In this document: one piece after another, positions 47,194-57,447 of the stretch
Layout of the letters: every line of letters starts with the position of its first letter
Position numbering within the stretch: position 1 is the first letter of the stretch
NCBI RefSeq assembly: GCF_008042035.1
Contig: NZ_RDBL01000006.1
Coordinates: 482,901 to 546,900 of the forward strand
Source: Streptomyces sp. col6
Lineage (GTDB): Bacteria; Actinomycetota; Actinomycetes; Streptomycetales; Streptomycetaceae
Length of the DNA stretch: 64,000 bases
Reading direction: 5' to 3'
Translations under genes and position numbers: made by a program
The notes under the pieces: generated by a model
What the model was told of the DNA's origin: nothing
The model's database searches: none
Seen by the model: only the letters and a program-made list of their open reading frames with translations

Positions 47194-47218
47194 TCGAGCC
47201 CGTCCGGCGCCTGAGGAC
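47194..47218 (-). repeat. dispersed 25-bp element, copy 9
   Basis: TCGAGCCCGTCCGGCGCCTG plus AGGAC, a diverged third copy in the row; it lies just past the end of the minus-strand L,D-transpeptidase-like gene. Confidence 0.7.
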
Positions 47219-47242
47219 ACCCGTCGGCGGGCCCGGGGCGCG

Positions 47243-47806
47243 CTACGCGACCACGACCACCTTCACGCCCACCGTGGCGAACCGCCACACCGCATCCCCG
47301 TCGGCCCGAGACATCCGTACGCCCCCCGCCTTCACCGTCGGGTCCGGCTCCTCCATCGACCCGTCCTGCGCGGCGCTGAAGCCGATCGTCACGTCGTTCA
47401 CCGCGGCGAACCGCACCACGTGCTCGATCGGCACCCCGTCCGACCCCTTCACGCTGCCCGACCGCGAGGACACCGCGTAGCTGCCCGGCACCGCGCTCAC
47501 CGAACCCGGCATCACCTTGAACGTCCGGGACGCCTTGCCCTTCGCGTCGACCAGCCACACCCGGCGGTCCTTCAGTGCGTACACGACCCGCATCCCGGTG
47601 CCCGAACCGGCGGGGACCGTGAGCGGGTCCTTCTTCGGCCTGGCCTTCCCGTGCCCGCCGGCCGGCGCCGACGCGCTGCTGGACGCCTTCGGCTTCGCCG
47701 CCAGGTCGTCCGGCACGTTGGCGGAGGCCTGGTAGGCCAGGAAGCCGACCGCCACGACGGCCGCCGCGGTGAGCGCGGCCACGATTCCCGAGCTGCCCCT
47801 TGCCAC
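47243..47806 (-). CDS. L,D-transpeptidase-like (YkuD-fold) secreted protein without catalytic residues
   Basis: 187 residues. N-terminal signal anchor (GIVAALTAAAVVAVGFLAYQ), Ala/Ser/Lys-rich linker, then a YkuD-like domain: RVWLVDAKGKASRTFKVMPG, IEHVVRFAAVNDVTIGFSAA and GGVRMSRADGDAVWRFATVG followed by VKVVVV. In active enzymes the motifs are HGT and SHGCxR; here they read GFS (142-144) and KAGGVR (159-164), so both histidines and the cysteine are gone. It may bind peptidoglycan without cross-linking. Start GTG 47806. Confidence 0.75.
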   Translation of the reverse strand: MARGSSGIVAALTAAAVVAVGFLAYQASANVPDDLAAKPKASSSASAPAGGHGKARPKKDPLTVPAGSGTGMRVVYALKDRRVWLVDAKGKASRTFKVMPGSVSAVPGSYAVSSRSGSVKGSDGVPIEHVVRFAAVNDVTIGFSAAQDGSMEEPDPTVKAGGVRMSRADGDAVWRFATVGVKVVVVA

Positions 47807-48015
47807 CGTGCGTGCCTCTTTCGCTGTCGTGTGCCGTCGGTGCGCGGGCCCGTGCCGTGCGGCGCGAGCGGCGACCCGTACGGCGCGAACCGTAAGTCGT
47901 ACAAGCGTTTACACGTACTCCGCGTATACCCGGTGACGGTAGCAGCCGGGACCGCCCGTACCGGGACGCCGTACGGGGCGCGGGGCGGGCCGCGCCGGAG
48001 CCGTAGGCTGTTTGC

Positions 48016-48678
48016 GTGCTCTTGCTCGCAATGGATACCGCCACCCCCGCCGTCACCGTCGCCCTCCACGACGGGACCCGCGTCGTCGCCGAGTACGCCC
48101 AGGTCGACGCCCGCAGGCACGGGGAGCTGCTGCTGCCCGCCGTCGACCGGGTCCTCGCCGAGGCCGGGCTGAAACTCGACGCCGTGACGGACGTCGTCGT
48201 GGGCGTCGGCCCCGGCCCGTACACCGGACTGCGCGTCGGCATGGTGACGGCCGCCACGTTCGGTTCGGCGCTCTCCGTGCCCGTGCACGGCCTCTGCACC
48301 CTGGACGGCCTCGCGTACGCCGCCGGGACGGCCGGGATCGAGGGCCCCTTCGCCGTCGCCACGGACGCCCGCCGCAAGGAGGTCTACTGGGCGCGGTACG
48401 AGGACGCCCGCACCCGGACCGAGGGACCCTCCGTCGACCGGCCCGCCGACATCGCGGAACAGCTCGCCGGCCTGCCCGTCGTCGGCGCGGGCGCGGTGCT
48501 CTACCCCGAGGCGTTCCCGGACGCGCGCGGCCCCGAACACCTCGCGGCGGGCGCCCTCGCCGGCCTCGCCGCCGAGCGCCTGGCCGCCGGTGGGGAGCTG
48601 CTGCCGCCGCAGCCGCTCTACCTCCGCAGGCCCGACGCGCAGGTCCCGAAGAACTACAAGGTGGTCACCCCGAAGTGA
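48016..48678 (+). CDS. tsaB: tRNA t6A biosynthesis protein TsaB
   Basis: 220 residues from GTG 48016: LLLAMDTATPAVTVALHDGT and VVVGVGPGPYTGLRVGMVTA are the ASKHA-fold marks; no metal-binding His pair, as expected. It is the partner of TsaD. A -10-like TAGGCT ends six bases before the GTG and no ribosome site is seen, so the message may be leaderless. The stop overlaps the rimI start. Confidence 0.94.
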   Translation: MLLLAMDTATPAVTVALHDGTRVVAEYAQVDARRHGELLLPAVDRVLAEAGLKLDAVTDVVVGVGPGPYTGLRVGMVTAATFGSALSVPVHGLCTLDGLAYAAGTAGIEGPFAVATDARRKEVYWARYEDARTRTEGPSVDRPADIAEQLAGLPVVGAGAVLYPEAFPDARGPEHLAAGALAGLAAERLAAGGELLPPQPLYLRRPDAQVPKNYKVVTPK

Positions 48679-49178
48679 CCGTCACGACCGCGGTGCTGCG
48701 CGAGATGCGCTGGTGGGACATCGATCCGGTGCTCGCCCTGGAGCACGAGCTGTTCCCGGAGGACGCCTGGTCGGCCGGCATGTTCTGGTCCGAGCTGGCC
48801 CACGCGCGCGGCCCGGCGGCCACCCGCCGCTACGTCGTCGCCGAGGAGCCGGGCACCGGCCGGATCGTCGGGTACGCGGGCCTCGCCGCCGCCGGTGACC
48901 TCGCCGACGTACAGACGATCGCCGTCGCCCGCGACCACTGGGGCGGCGGGCTCGGCTCCGAGCTGCTGACCGACCTGCTCAGGCACGCCACGGCCTTCGA
49001 GTGCGCCGAGGTGCTCCTTGAGGTCCGCGTCGACAACACACGCGCCCAGAAGCTCTACGAACGCTTCGGCTTCGAACCGATCGGCTTCCGCCGCGGCTAC
49101 TACCAGCCGGGCAACATCGACGCGCTCGTCATGCGCCTCCACGTACACGAAGACGTACAGGAAAACGGGACTGACTGA
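48675..49178 (+). CDS. rimI: ribosomal-protein-alanine N-acetyltransferase RimI
   Basis: 167 residues, GNAT fold: [20 protein letters not shown] at the start, acetyl-CoA loop [20 protein letters not shown], and [22 protein letters not shown] 48675 overlaps the tsaB TGA (GTGA). It acetylates the N-terminus of S18 in E. coli. The tsaB-rimI-tsaD order is standard. Confidence 0.93.
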   Translation: MTVTTAVLREMRWWDIDPVLALEHELFPEDAWSAGMFWSELAHARGPAATRRYVVAEEPGTGRIVGYAGLAAAGDLADVQTIAVARDHWGGGLGSELLTDLLRHATAFECAEVLLEVRVDNTRAQKLYERFGFEPIGFRRGYYQPGNIDALVMRLHVHEDVQENGTD

Positions 49179-50278
49179 TGGCTGACGAACCCCTCGTACT
49201 CGGTATCGAGACCTCCTGCGACGAAACCGGGGTCGGCATCGTCCGGGGGACCACGCTCCTCGCGGACGCCGTCGCGTCCAGCGTCGACACGCACGCCCGC
49301 TTCGGCGGCGTCGTCCCCGAGATCGCCTCCCGCGCGCATCTGGAGGCGATGGTCCCCACCATCGAGCGCGCCCTGAAGGACGCCGGCGTCAGCGGCCGGG
49401 ACCTCGACGGCATCGCCGTCACCGCCGGACCCGGCCTCGCGGGCGCCCTGCTCGTCGGCGTCTCCGCCGCCAAGGCGTACGCGTACGCGCTGAACAAGCC
49501 GCTGTACGGGGTCAACCACCTGGCGTCCCACATCTGCGTCGACCAGCTGGAGCACGGGCCGCTGCCCGAGCCCACCATGGCGCTCCTGGTCAGCGGCGGG
49601 CACTCCTCGCTGCTCCTCGCGCCCGACATCACCAACGACGTCCGGCCGCTGGGCGCGACCATCGACGACGCGGCCGGCGAGGCGTTCGACAAGATCGCCC
49701 GGGTGCTGGACCTCGGCTTCCCCGGCGGCCCGGTCATCGACCGGCTCGCCCGCGAGGGCGACCCGGCCGCCATCGCCTTCCCGCGCGGCCTGACCGGCTC
49801 GCGCGACCCCGCGTACGACTTCTCGTTCTCCGGCCTGAAGACGTCCGTCGCCCGCTGGATCGAGGCCAAGCGCGCGTCCGGCGAGGAGGTGCCGGTACGG
49901 GACGTGGCCGCGTCCTTCCAGGAGGCCGTCGTCGACGTGCTCACCCGCAAGGCCGTCCGCGCCTGCAAGGACGAGGGCGTCGACCACCTGATGATCGGCG
50001 GCGGCGTCGCGGCCAACTCCCGGCTGCGCGCGCTCGCCCAGGAGCGGTGCGAGCGGGCCGGTATCCGGCTGCGCGTGCCCCGCCCCAAGCTGTGCACCGA
50101 CAACGGGGCGATGGTCGCCGCGCTCGGCGCCGAGATGGTCGCCCGCAACCGGCCCGCCTCCGACCTGGAGCTGTCCGCCGACTCCTCGCTGCCCGTCACC
50201 GAGACCCACGTCCCGGGCGCCCACACGCACGACCACGACCATGTGCACGAGGTCAGCAAGGACAACCTCTACTCATGA
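49178..50278 (+). CDS. tsaD: tRNA N6-adenosine threonylcarbamoyltransferase TsaD
   Basis: 366 residues. [10 protein letters not shown], iron ligands H114 and H118 ([10 protein letters not shown]), [17 protein letters not shown], and [13 protein letters not shown]. It transfers the threonylcarbamoyl group to A37 of tRNA. The C-terminus carries an extra His/Asp-rich tail ([10 protein letters not shown]) not needed for the family fold. ATG overlaps the rimI stop. Confidence 0.96.
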   Translation: MADEPLVLGIETSCDETGVGIVRGTTLLADAVASSVDTHARFGGVVPEIASRAHLEAMVPTIERALKDAGVSGRDLDGIAVTAGPGLAGALLVGVSAAKAYAYALNKPLYGVNHLASHICVDQLEHGPLPEPTMALLVSGGHSSLLLAPDITNDVRPLGATIDDAAGEAFDKIARVLDLGFPGGPVIDRLAREGDPAAIAFPRGLTGSRDPAYDFSFSGLKTSVARWIEAKRASGEEVPVRDVAASFQEAVVDVLTRKAVRACKDEGVDHLMIGGGVAANSRLRALAQERCERAGIRLRVPRPKLCTDNGAMVAALGAEMVARNRPASDLELSADSSLPVTETHVPGAHTHDHDHVHEVSKDNLYS

Positions 50279-50562
50279 GCGCCCCCGTCACCGCCCTGAT
50301 GTGGGAGGCCCGCGCCGCCGAGGGGCGCGGCGACGACCTCCTGGACTGGGCCCGCGCCCGCGCCGCCGAGCTGCCGCGGATCCCGCTGCGCAGCGAGCTG
50401 CTTCGCGCCCCGCAGGACCGGGTCCTGGTCATCACCTGGTGGCGGGGCGGGTACGCCGACGAGCTGCCGGAGCTGCCCGAGCCCGATCAGGACCTCGTCA
50501 CCCGGCCGGTCCACCGCTGGCGCTTCGAATCGCTGGGAGCGGAGTTTGACGACAGGCCCTAG
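50275..50562 (+). CDS. small protein downstream of tsaD, unknown
   Basis: 95 residues from ATG 50275, which overlaps the tsaD stop (ATGA), so it is translationally coupled. It resembles a short ABM-like (monooxygenase) fold: [20 protein letters not shown] and [20 protein letters not shown], but I cannot assign a family with confidence. The last gene of the t6A set. Confidence 0.75.
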   Translation: MSAPVTALMWEARAAEGRGDDLLDWARARAAELPRIPLRSELLRAPQDRVLVITWWRGGYADELPELPEPDQDLVTRPVHRWRFESLGAEFDDRP

Positions 50563-50642
50563 CCCCGGCACGTCGATGAGTTCCGGGCGCCCGCGCGGTC
50601 TACCCTTCACGGCACTTTGCCCCTGTACGTGAGGAGAGGACC

Positions 50643-51113
50643 ATGCAGAAAGTCACCACGTTCCTTTGGTATCCGAAGGGCGTGATCGAGGAAGCGGCCG
50701 ACTACTACGTCTCCGTCGTCGGCGGCGACTCGCGCGTCCTGGAGACCACCCGCTGGACCGCCGCGAGCCCCGGCGAGGAGGGCACGGCGATGACCGTACG
50801 GTTCCAGCTGGACGGCGCGGAGTACGTCGCGTTCGACGGCGGGCCCGAGATCACCTTCAACGAGGCCGCCTCGCTCTCCGTCGAGTGCGACTCGCAGGAG
50901 GAGGTGGACCGCCTGTGGAACGAGCTCACCTCCGGCGGCGGGCAGGAGATCCAGTGCGGCTGGCTCAAGGACAAGTACGGCCTGTTCTGGCAGATCGTCC
51001 CGCCGGGCCTCGGTGACGCCCTGACCGACCCGGACCCGGAGAAGGCCGCCCGTGCGATGAAGGCCATGCTCGGCATGAAGCGCCTGGACATCGAGGCCAT
51101 CCGCAACGCCTGA
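50643..51113 (+). CDS. VOC family protein (PhnB/3-demethylubiquinone methyltransferase-like domain)
   Basis: 156 residues: MQKVTTFLWYPKGVIEEAAD, YVAFDGGPEITFNEAASLSV and GWLKDKYGLFWQIVPPGL. The last motif is the hallmark of the 3-dmu-9_3-mt/glyoxalase-like group. Function unknown. GAGGAGAGGA precedes the ATG. Confidence 0.9.
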   Translation: MQKVTTFLWYPKGVIEEAADYYVSVVGGDSRVLETTRWTAASPGEEGTAMTVRFQLDGAEYVAFDGGPEITFNEAASLSVECDSQEEVDRLWNELTSGGGQEIQCGWLKDKYGLFWQIVPPGLGDALTDPDPEKAARAMKAMLGMKRLDIEAIRNA

Positions 51114-51160
51114 TCCCCGTGCGGTAATGGGGGCCAGGGGTGCTCGATAGGGTCTGCCCC

Positions 51161-51826
51161 ATGTCCCCTCGCTCCGTGCTGCCGCCGCCCCCGCCGCCCG
51201 TGGAGATACGCGCCTGGCCCGACCGGGACGCGCTGCTCGCCGACCGGTCCTTCCTGCTCGGTGTGCTGGTGAAGGCGCACCTCGGCCCCGGCCGGCTCGG
51301 GCTGCTGTGGCTGTGGGGGGCGGTCGGCGCGCTCGGCTGGTCGCTGACCGGGACGGCGTTCATCAGCTTCGAGCAGTCGTACGACCCCCTCGGTGCGATC
51401 TTCGGCGTGGTGATGCTCGCCCTGGGCGCCGCCGTCCTGCTGCCCGCGCTGATCCTGCTCGTCGTCGGGGTGCGCCGGGACGTGGCGGTGCGGCGGCTGC
51501 TCACGCAGTGGGGCGAGCTGGACCGCGACCCGGCCCGCGACGCCGGTCTCCGGCTGCCCGGCCTCAGCCTGGTGTGGCTGCTGGCGTCCTTCGCGCTGGG
51601 CGCGTTCGGGCTGTACGCCTGCGTCGCCGTGCCCGCGGGCGCGGTGCGGGGCCAGGACACGTACGGGCTGATGGCGCTGATCATGGGGATCGGGTTCCTG
51701 GCCTGGATCGTCGGCCTCATCGGCGTCTTCAAGGCGTTCTGGCACCGCCGCTGGATCGTCCGCACGCTGACCGGGACGGCCGCGCCCGAGCCGCTGCCTG
51801 CGTGGGGCGGCGGCGCCCACCGCTGA
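51161..51826 (+). CDS. integral membrane protein, unknown
   Basis: 221 residues with a Pro-rich cytoplasmic N-terminus and four membrane segments (LGLLWLWGAVGALGWSL; FGVVMLALGAAVLLPALILL; LSLVWLLASFALGAFGLYAC; LMALIMGIGFLAWIVGLIGV). No motif recognised. A -10-like TAGGGT ends seven bases before the ATG, so the mRNA may be leaderless. ATG 51140 in the same frame is rejected. Confidence 0.8.
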   Translation: MSPRSVLPPPPPPVEIRAWPDRDALLADRSFLLGVLVKAHLGPGRLGLLWLWGAVGALGWSLTGTAFISFEQSYDPLGAIFGVVMLALGAAVLLPALILLVVGVRRDVAVRRLLTQWGELDRDPARDAGLRLPGLSLVWLLASFALGAFGLYACVAVPAGAVRGQDTYGLMALIMGIGFLAWIVGLIGVFKAFWHRRWIVRTLTGTAAPEPLPAWGGGAHR

Positions 51827-51895
51827 CCCCGGCGCCCTACCCTTGGCGTGTACACGCGCGGCGTGGTGGCACGCCGGCACAGGGGGAGGACGTTC

Positions 51896-52261
51896 ATGGA
51901 GTGGTACTGGTGGGTGCTCATCATCTTCTGGACCGGGGGCTTCGGCTGGCTCGCCGACAACGTCCGTACGGCGCTGCGCAACCGGCACAGCCGCAAGCTC
52001 GAACTGCTGGAGGCCGGCCGGCAGGAACGCCTCGCGGTCGAGGCGGCGAACCGGCCGCCCGAGCCCGTCTGCGGCTGCACGCACCACCTCGCCAAGCACG
52101 ACAAGCGGGGCAAGTGCCATGAGCGGGTCGAGGTGCCGACCGCCTGGGACGAGCAGAAGAAGCCCGTCCGCTTCGAGGCCGGTCAGTGCAACTGCCAGCA
52201 GTACGTAGGCCCTCAGCCGCTCTCGCAGGTGTACGCGGAGGACCTCACCGACCTCGCGTGA
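51896..52261 (+). CDS. small membrane protein with Cys/His metal-site-like tail
   Basis: 121 residues. N-terminal membrane helix (MEWYWWVLIIFWTGGFGWLA), a basic helix, then a soluble tail with CGCTHHLAKHDKRGKCHERV and GQCNCQQYVGP. The spacing (CxC, HH, H, C, H, then CxC) suggests a zinc or other metal site. Function unknown. GGGGGAGGA precedes ATG 51896. Confidence 0.8.
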   Translation: MEWYWWVLIIFWTGGFGWLADNVRTALRNRHSRKLELLEAGRQERLAVEAANRPPEPVCGCTHHLAKHDKRGKCHERVEVPTAWDEQKKPVRFEAGQCNCQQYVGPQPLSQVYAEDLTDLA

Positions 52262-52361
52262 CGCGTTCGGCCGCCTCCGTGTGAGCCACCCGGGGGACCC
52301 CGCGTGCCCGGCGGCGGTGTCGAGCCCCCCGCCCTCGGTCGTACTGGCAGGATCCGGCGCC

Positions 52362-53378
52362 ATGCAGCCAGTACGACAAAAGGACAAATTGGCCATGAAT
52401 GGGCGTGAACCGGGTGCGGTGACGGGCGTGCGGCAGCGGGGGCGGCAAGGACGGGGCCACCTGCGGCGCCGGCCGGGTTACGCGGTCCTGGCCGCGCTCC
52501 TGGTCGCCGCCGCCGCGTCCGGCTGCGCGGCCGGGGACGGCGACCGGGCCGCCGTCCGGAGCGCGAAGCTCCAGGCCGGCCAGGCGGGCGCGCCGGCGGA
52601 ACCGGCGGCCGGGGCGCTGGGCACCCGGGCGGCACAGGCGGAGCGGGCGAAGCTGGCCCAGGCCGCACGCGCGGTCGCTGCCAAGAAGTGGGGCCTGGCG
52701 GGCACCCCGCTCGCGGCGCCCGTACCGCCCGTGAAGAAGCCGCACCTCACGACCCGCAAGGGCTTCGAGGTGGAGGGTCAGGACGACTCGCTGCCGCCGG
52801 TCTTCACCCGGGTCCCCACCACGGACAAGGTCGTCTTCCTGACCATGGACGACGGGGACGACAAGGACCCCGAGCTGCTGAAGATGATGTCGGAGCTGAA
52901 CATCCCGTACAGCGCCTTCCTCACCGACTACCTGGTGCGCGACGACTACGCGTACTTCAAGGACGCCCAGTCCCGCGGGCTCACGCTCAGCAACCACACG
53001 CTCAACCACCGCTACATGCCGGGCCTGTCCCACGAGGAGCAGAAGCGCGAGATCTGCGACCAGCAGGACATCATGGAGCAGCAGTTCGGCAAGCGGCCCC
53101 GGCTCTTCCGGCCGCCGTACGGCAACTACAACACCGACACACTGAGGATCGCCAAGTCCTGCGGCATCACCGCCGTGCCGCTGTGGGAGGCCGAGGCGTT
53201 CCCCGACCACATGGAGTGGCGCGAGGAGGACCGGAAGCTGCACCCCGGCGACATCATCCTCACCCACTTCCGCGGCACGAAGGACTGGAAGGGCAGCATG
53301 CCCGACCTGATCCGGTCCGTCATGAAGGTCGTCACGGACCAGGGCTACGCCGTGGCCCGCCTGGAGGACTACGTGTAG
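52362..53378 (+). CDS. polysaccharide deacetylase-family lipoprotein
   Basis: 338 residues. Basic N-region, hydrophobic AVLAALLVAAAASGC with a lipobox cysteine (C55), an Ala-rich linker, then a NodB domain (about 155-330): TMDDGDDKDPELL in place of the TFDDG motif, HTLNH for the metal histidines, RPPYGNYN and HPGDIILTHF. It probably removes acetyl groups from a cell-wall polymer. ATG 52395 (with AAGGAC upstream) is a possible shorter start. Its end overlaps the convergent gene by 10 bases. Confidence 0.88.
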   Translation: MQPVRQKDKLAMNGREPGAVTGVRQRGRQGRGHLRRRPGYAVLAALLVAAAASGCAAGDGDRAAVRSAKLQAGQAGAPAEPAAGALGTRAAQAERAKLAQAARAVAAKKWGLAGTPLAAPVPPVKKPHLTTRKGFEVEGQDDSLPPVFTRVPTTDKVVFLTMDDGDDKDPELLKMMSELNIPYSAFLTDYLVRDDYAYFKDAQSRGLTLSNHTLNHRYMPGLSHEEQKREICDQQDIMEQQFGKRPRLFRPPYGNYNTDTLRIAKSCGITAVPLWEAEAFPDHMEWREEDRKLHPGDIILTHFRGTKDWKGSMPDLIRSVMKVVTDQGYAVARLEDYV

Positions 53379-53785
53379 GGAGGGGCGGTGTGCGCGCGAG
53401 CCGCCCCGGGCGCGTGCGCGTCCTCGTAGGCGCTGTGCCAGGCCGTCACCGTGAGGACGAGCAGCACGCACACGCCGATCAGCTGAACGACGCCCGCGAT
53501 CGGCAGCCCGTGGCGCAGCAGCACCACCCCGATCAGGCAGGCCACCGCCGTGACGGCGGCGAGGACGAGAGTGCCGGACCAGTCCATCCCGGGCGGTCCG
53601 GCCTCCGCCATGTCCGGGTTCGGCGGCCGGGGGTCGGAGCCCGTGTACGCGTAGAAGAGGACCGCGCTCACCAGCGACTCCAGGGCGATGAGCAGCACGC
53701 CGAGCACCACGTCGAGGCAGCCGGTCACCACCGGGCCGGGGCGCGAGGGGGCCGGGCGGTCCGTGCCGGCGGATCGTATGCGCAT
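53369..53785 (-). CDS. small membrane protein, unknown
   Basis: 138 residues with three or four membrane segments (VTGCLDVVLGVLLIALESLV; SGTLVLAAVTAVACLIGVVL; GVVQLIGVCVLLVLTVTAWH) and a hydrophilic loop with PPNPDM. No known domain. ATG 53785 has only a weak ribosome site (GGTGG). Divergent from groES across 304 bases. Confidence 0.7.
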   Translation of the reverse strand: MRIRSAGTDRPAPSRPGPVVTGCLDVVLGVLLIALESLVSAVLFYAYTGSDPRPPNPDMAEAGPPGMDWSGTLVLAAVTAVACLIGVVLLRHGLPIAGVVQLIGVCVLLVLTVTAWHSAYEDAHAPGAARAHTAPPYT

Positions 53786-53908
53786 CCCGCCACCGTCCAC
53801 CGGAACGGACCGGGCGGCCCCGGCGTTGTCCCTACGGTGTCCGGAACGTTGCACGGCCGCAGCCGTACGGGGCCCGCAGGCCCCCGCGTACGCCACGAGG
53901 GGCGTGAA

Positions 53909-53935
53909 TTGGCACTCCGCTTGACCGAGTGCTAA
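53909..53935. promoter_or_regulatory. CIRCE operator 1 of groES-groEL1
   Basis: TTGGCACTC-N9-GAGTGCTAA, one mismatch to the HrcA consensus TTAGCACTC-N9-GAGTGCTAA. It contains the -35 TTGACC (53921-53926) of a promoter whose -10 is CATAGT (53943-53948), 16-base spacer. Confidence 0.9.
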
Positions 53936-53955
53936 TCGCAGTCATAGTGTCAGTG

Positions 53956-53982
53956 CTGGCACTCCCCACTGGAGAGTGCCAG
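53956..53982. promoter_or_regulatory. CIRCE operator 2 of groES-groEL1
   Basis: CTGGCACTC-N9-GAGTGCCAG, a perfect inverted repeat extended by one G-C pair on both sides. Located at the expected transcript start, 20 bases after operator 1. HrcA repression at both sites is expected. Confidence 0.9.
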
Positions 53983-54089
53983 CAGTACTGTGCGACCGGC
54001 AGGTCCGGCACCCGCGACGACGGGCTCACCTGGTCGCCCTACCCAAGACTGTTAAACCCCGTGAGATCTCCGAAGGGGGAGACCGGATC

Positions 54090-54398
54090 GTGTCGACCGC
54101 CAGCTCCAAGGTTGCGATCAAGCCGCTCGAGGACCGCATCGTGGTCCAGCCGCTCGACGCCGAGCAGACCACGGCCTCCGGCCTGGTTATCCCGGACACC
54201 GCCAAGGAGAAGCCCCAGGAGGGCGTCGTCCTGGCCGTGGGACCGGGCCGCTTCGAGAACGGCGAGCGCCTGCCGCTCGACGTCAAGACCGGCGATGTCG
54301 TGCTGTACAGCAAGTACGGCGGCACCGAGGTGAAGTACAACGGCGAGGAGTACCTCGTCCTCTCGGCTCGCGACGTGCTCGCGATCATCGAGAAGTAA
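54090..54398 (+). CDS. groES: co-chaperonin GroES
   Basis: 102 residues from GTG 54090: [20 protein letters not shown], the mobile loop [19 protein letters not shown] and [31 protein letters not shown] lies before the GTG. The open frame from 53976 crosses the CIRCE region and is rejected. It caps GroEL in the cytosol. Confidence 0.98.
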   Translation: MSTASSKVAIKPLEDRIVVQPLDAEQTTASGLVIPDTAKEKPQEGVVLAVGPGRFENGERLPLDVKTGDVVLYSKYGGTEVKYNGEEYLVLSARDVLAIIEK

Positions 54399-56126
<1,728 letters not shown>

Positions 56127-56150
56127 CGTGTAGCTTTTGCGCAAGCGTGA

Positions 56151-56185
56151 GGCCCGGCGCCCCCTCGGGGGTGCCGGGCCTTCCG
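56151..56185 (+). terminator. terminator after groEL1
   Basis: GGCCCGGCGCCCC/GGGGTGCCGGGCC, 13-bp stem with one wobble and a 4-base loop, followed by TTCCGCTTTG. Confidence 0.85.
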
Positions 56186-56240
56186 CTTTGCGCGGGGCGC
56201 GTTCGGCTCCGCCGGCGCATCCAGCCTGACCGGCGGTAAC

Positions 56241-56333
56241 CCAGCCCCTCCGGCGTTTGAGGAGCGGGGTCCGGGGCGGAGCCCCGGGGGCGCTGCCCCC
56301 GAACCCCCGCGCCTCAAACGCCGGCGAGGCTGG
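56241..56333. repeat. large inverted repeat, related to the dispersed element (copy 10)
   Basis: 56241-56262 (CCAGCCCCTCCGGCGTTTGA, GG) and 56312-56333 (CCTCAAACGCCGGCGAGGCT, GG) are inverted copies with two mismatches in 22. Between them are two further hairpins (CCGGGG/CCCCGG and GGGGGC/GCCCCC). The whole can fold into a long cruciform-like structure. It fills the gap between groEL1 and the next convergent gene. Confidence 0.75.
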
Positions 56334-56389
56334 AAGTTCCGGCTGGACGCGCCCGGCGAGGCTGGACGCACCGGCGAAGCCGGTTCCGG

Positions 56390-57418
56390 TTACGCCGAGC
56401 GGCTGAGCGCTGCCGGGTGTACCGGGTCCGCGAACGGGCGGCCCGCCGCGTAGCGTTCCAGTTCGTCCAGCGCGTGGTCGGTCATGCGGTGCAGCTCGTT
56501 GCCGAGGGAGCCCGCCACGTGCGGGGTCAGGAGGACGTTCGGGAGCTCGTACAACGGGGAGTCCGCGGGCGGCAGTTCGGGGTCCGTCACATCCAGTACG
56601 GCGTGCAGCCGGCCCGGGACCAGTTCGCGCAGCAGGGCCGCCTCGTCGATCAGGGAGCCGCGGGCGGTGTTGATCAACGTCGACCCGGTGCGCATCAGCG
56701 ACAACTGGCGGGCGCCGATCATGTGGTGGGTCTCGGGGAGCTGGGGGGCGTGCACCGAGACGACGTCGGCGCGGGCGCACAGCTCGTCCAGCGCGACCGG
56801 TTCGACGCCGAGGCGCGCCGCCTCCTCCGCGGTGACGAAGGGGTCGTACAGCAGGACCCGCAGGTCGAAGGGGCGGAGCAGCTCGACGACGCGGCGGCCG
56901 ATGCGGGAGGCGCCGACGATGCCCACCGTGCGGTGGTAGTTGCCGGCCCCGTCCAGCTCGGCGCGCCAGTCGTGGTCGGCGCGGACCTCGCGGTAGACGT
57001 GCGCGGAGTGCGGGACGCGCTTGTTGGCGAGGAGGATCGTGGCCAGCGTGTACTCGGCAACGGGCAGGGCGTTGGCCCCGGCCGCCGAGGAGACGGCGAG
57101 GCCGCGTTTCCAGCAGGCGTCCGTGAGGTGGTGCTTGACGGACCCGGCCGCGTGGACGACCGCCTTGAGGCGGGGTGCGGCGGCGAGGATCCGGTCGGTG
57201 AGCGGGGTGGCTCCCCAGCAGGTGAGGAGGACCTCGGCCTCGGCGAGGGCGGCGGCGACGCGGGGGTCCGGGCCGGCCAGGTCGTGGGCGACGAGGGCCG
57301 GATCGGTACGGGCGAGGGCCGTGAGCCGTTCGCGGTGGCGCGGCTCGAAGAGGCGCTCGTAGATGTCCGGGCCCATCGCGAGCAGGAGCGAGGGCCGGTG
57401 GGCGGAGGTGGGCTGCAT
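56390..57418 (-). CDS. D-2-hydroxyacid dehydrogenase family protein
   Basis: 342 residues. NAD-binding GIVGASRIGRRVVELLRPFD, catalytic Arg in INTARGSLIDEAAL, Glu in VTDPELPP and His in LLTPHVAGSLGNE are all present. Acts on an unknown 2-hydroxy acid. It is 29 bases after the permease gene and so the last gene of the sugar transport operon, which suggests a role in metabolism of the imported compound. Confidence 0.9.
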   Translation of the reverse strand: MQPTSAHRPSLLLAMGPDIYERLFEPRHRERLTALARTDPALVAHDLAGPDPRVAAALAEAEVLLTCWGATPLTDRILAAAPRLKAVVHAAGSVKHHLTDACWKRGLAVSSAAGANALPVAEYTLATILLANKRVPHSAHVYREVRADHDWRAELDGAGNYHRTVGIVGASRIGRRVVELLRPFDLRVLLYDPFVTAEEAARLGVEPVALDELCARADVVSVHAPQLPETHHMIGARQLSLMRTGSTLINTARGSLIDEAALLRELVPGRLHAVLDVTDPELPPADSPLYELPNVLLTPHVAGSLGNELHRMTDHALDELERYAAGRPFADPVHPAALSRSA

Positions 57419-57447
57419 GGTGATGGGGCTCCCTAGAACGCGGTGGG

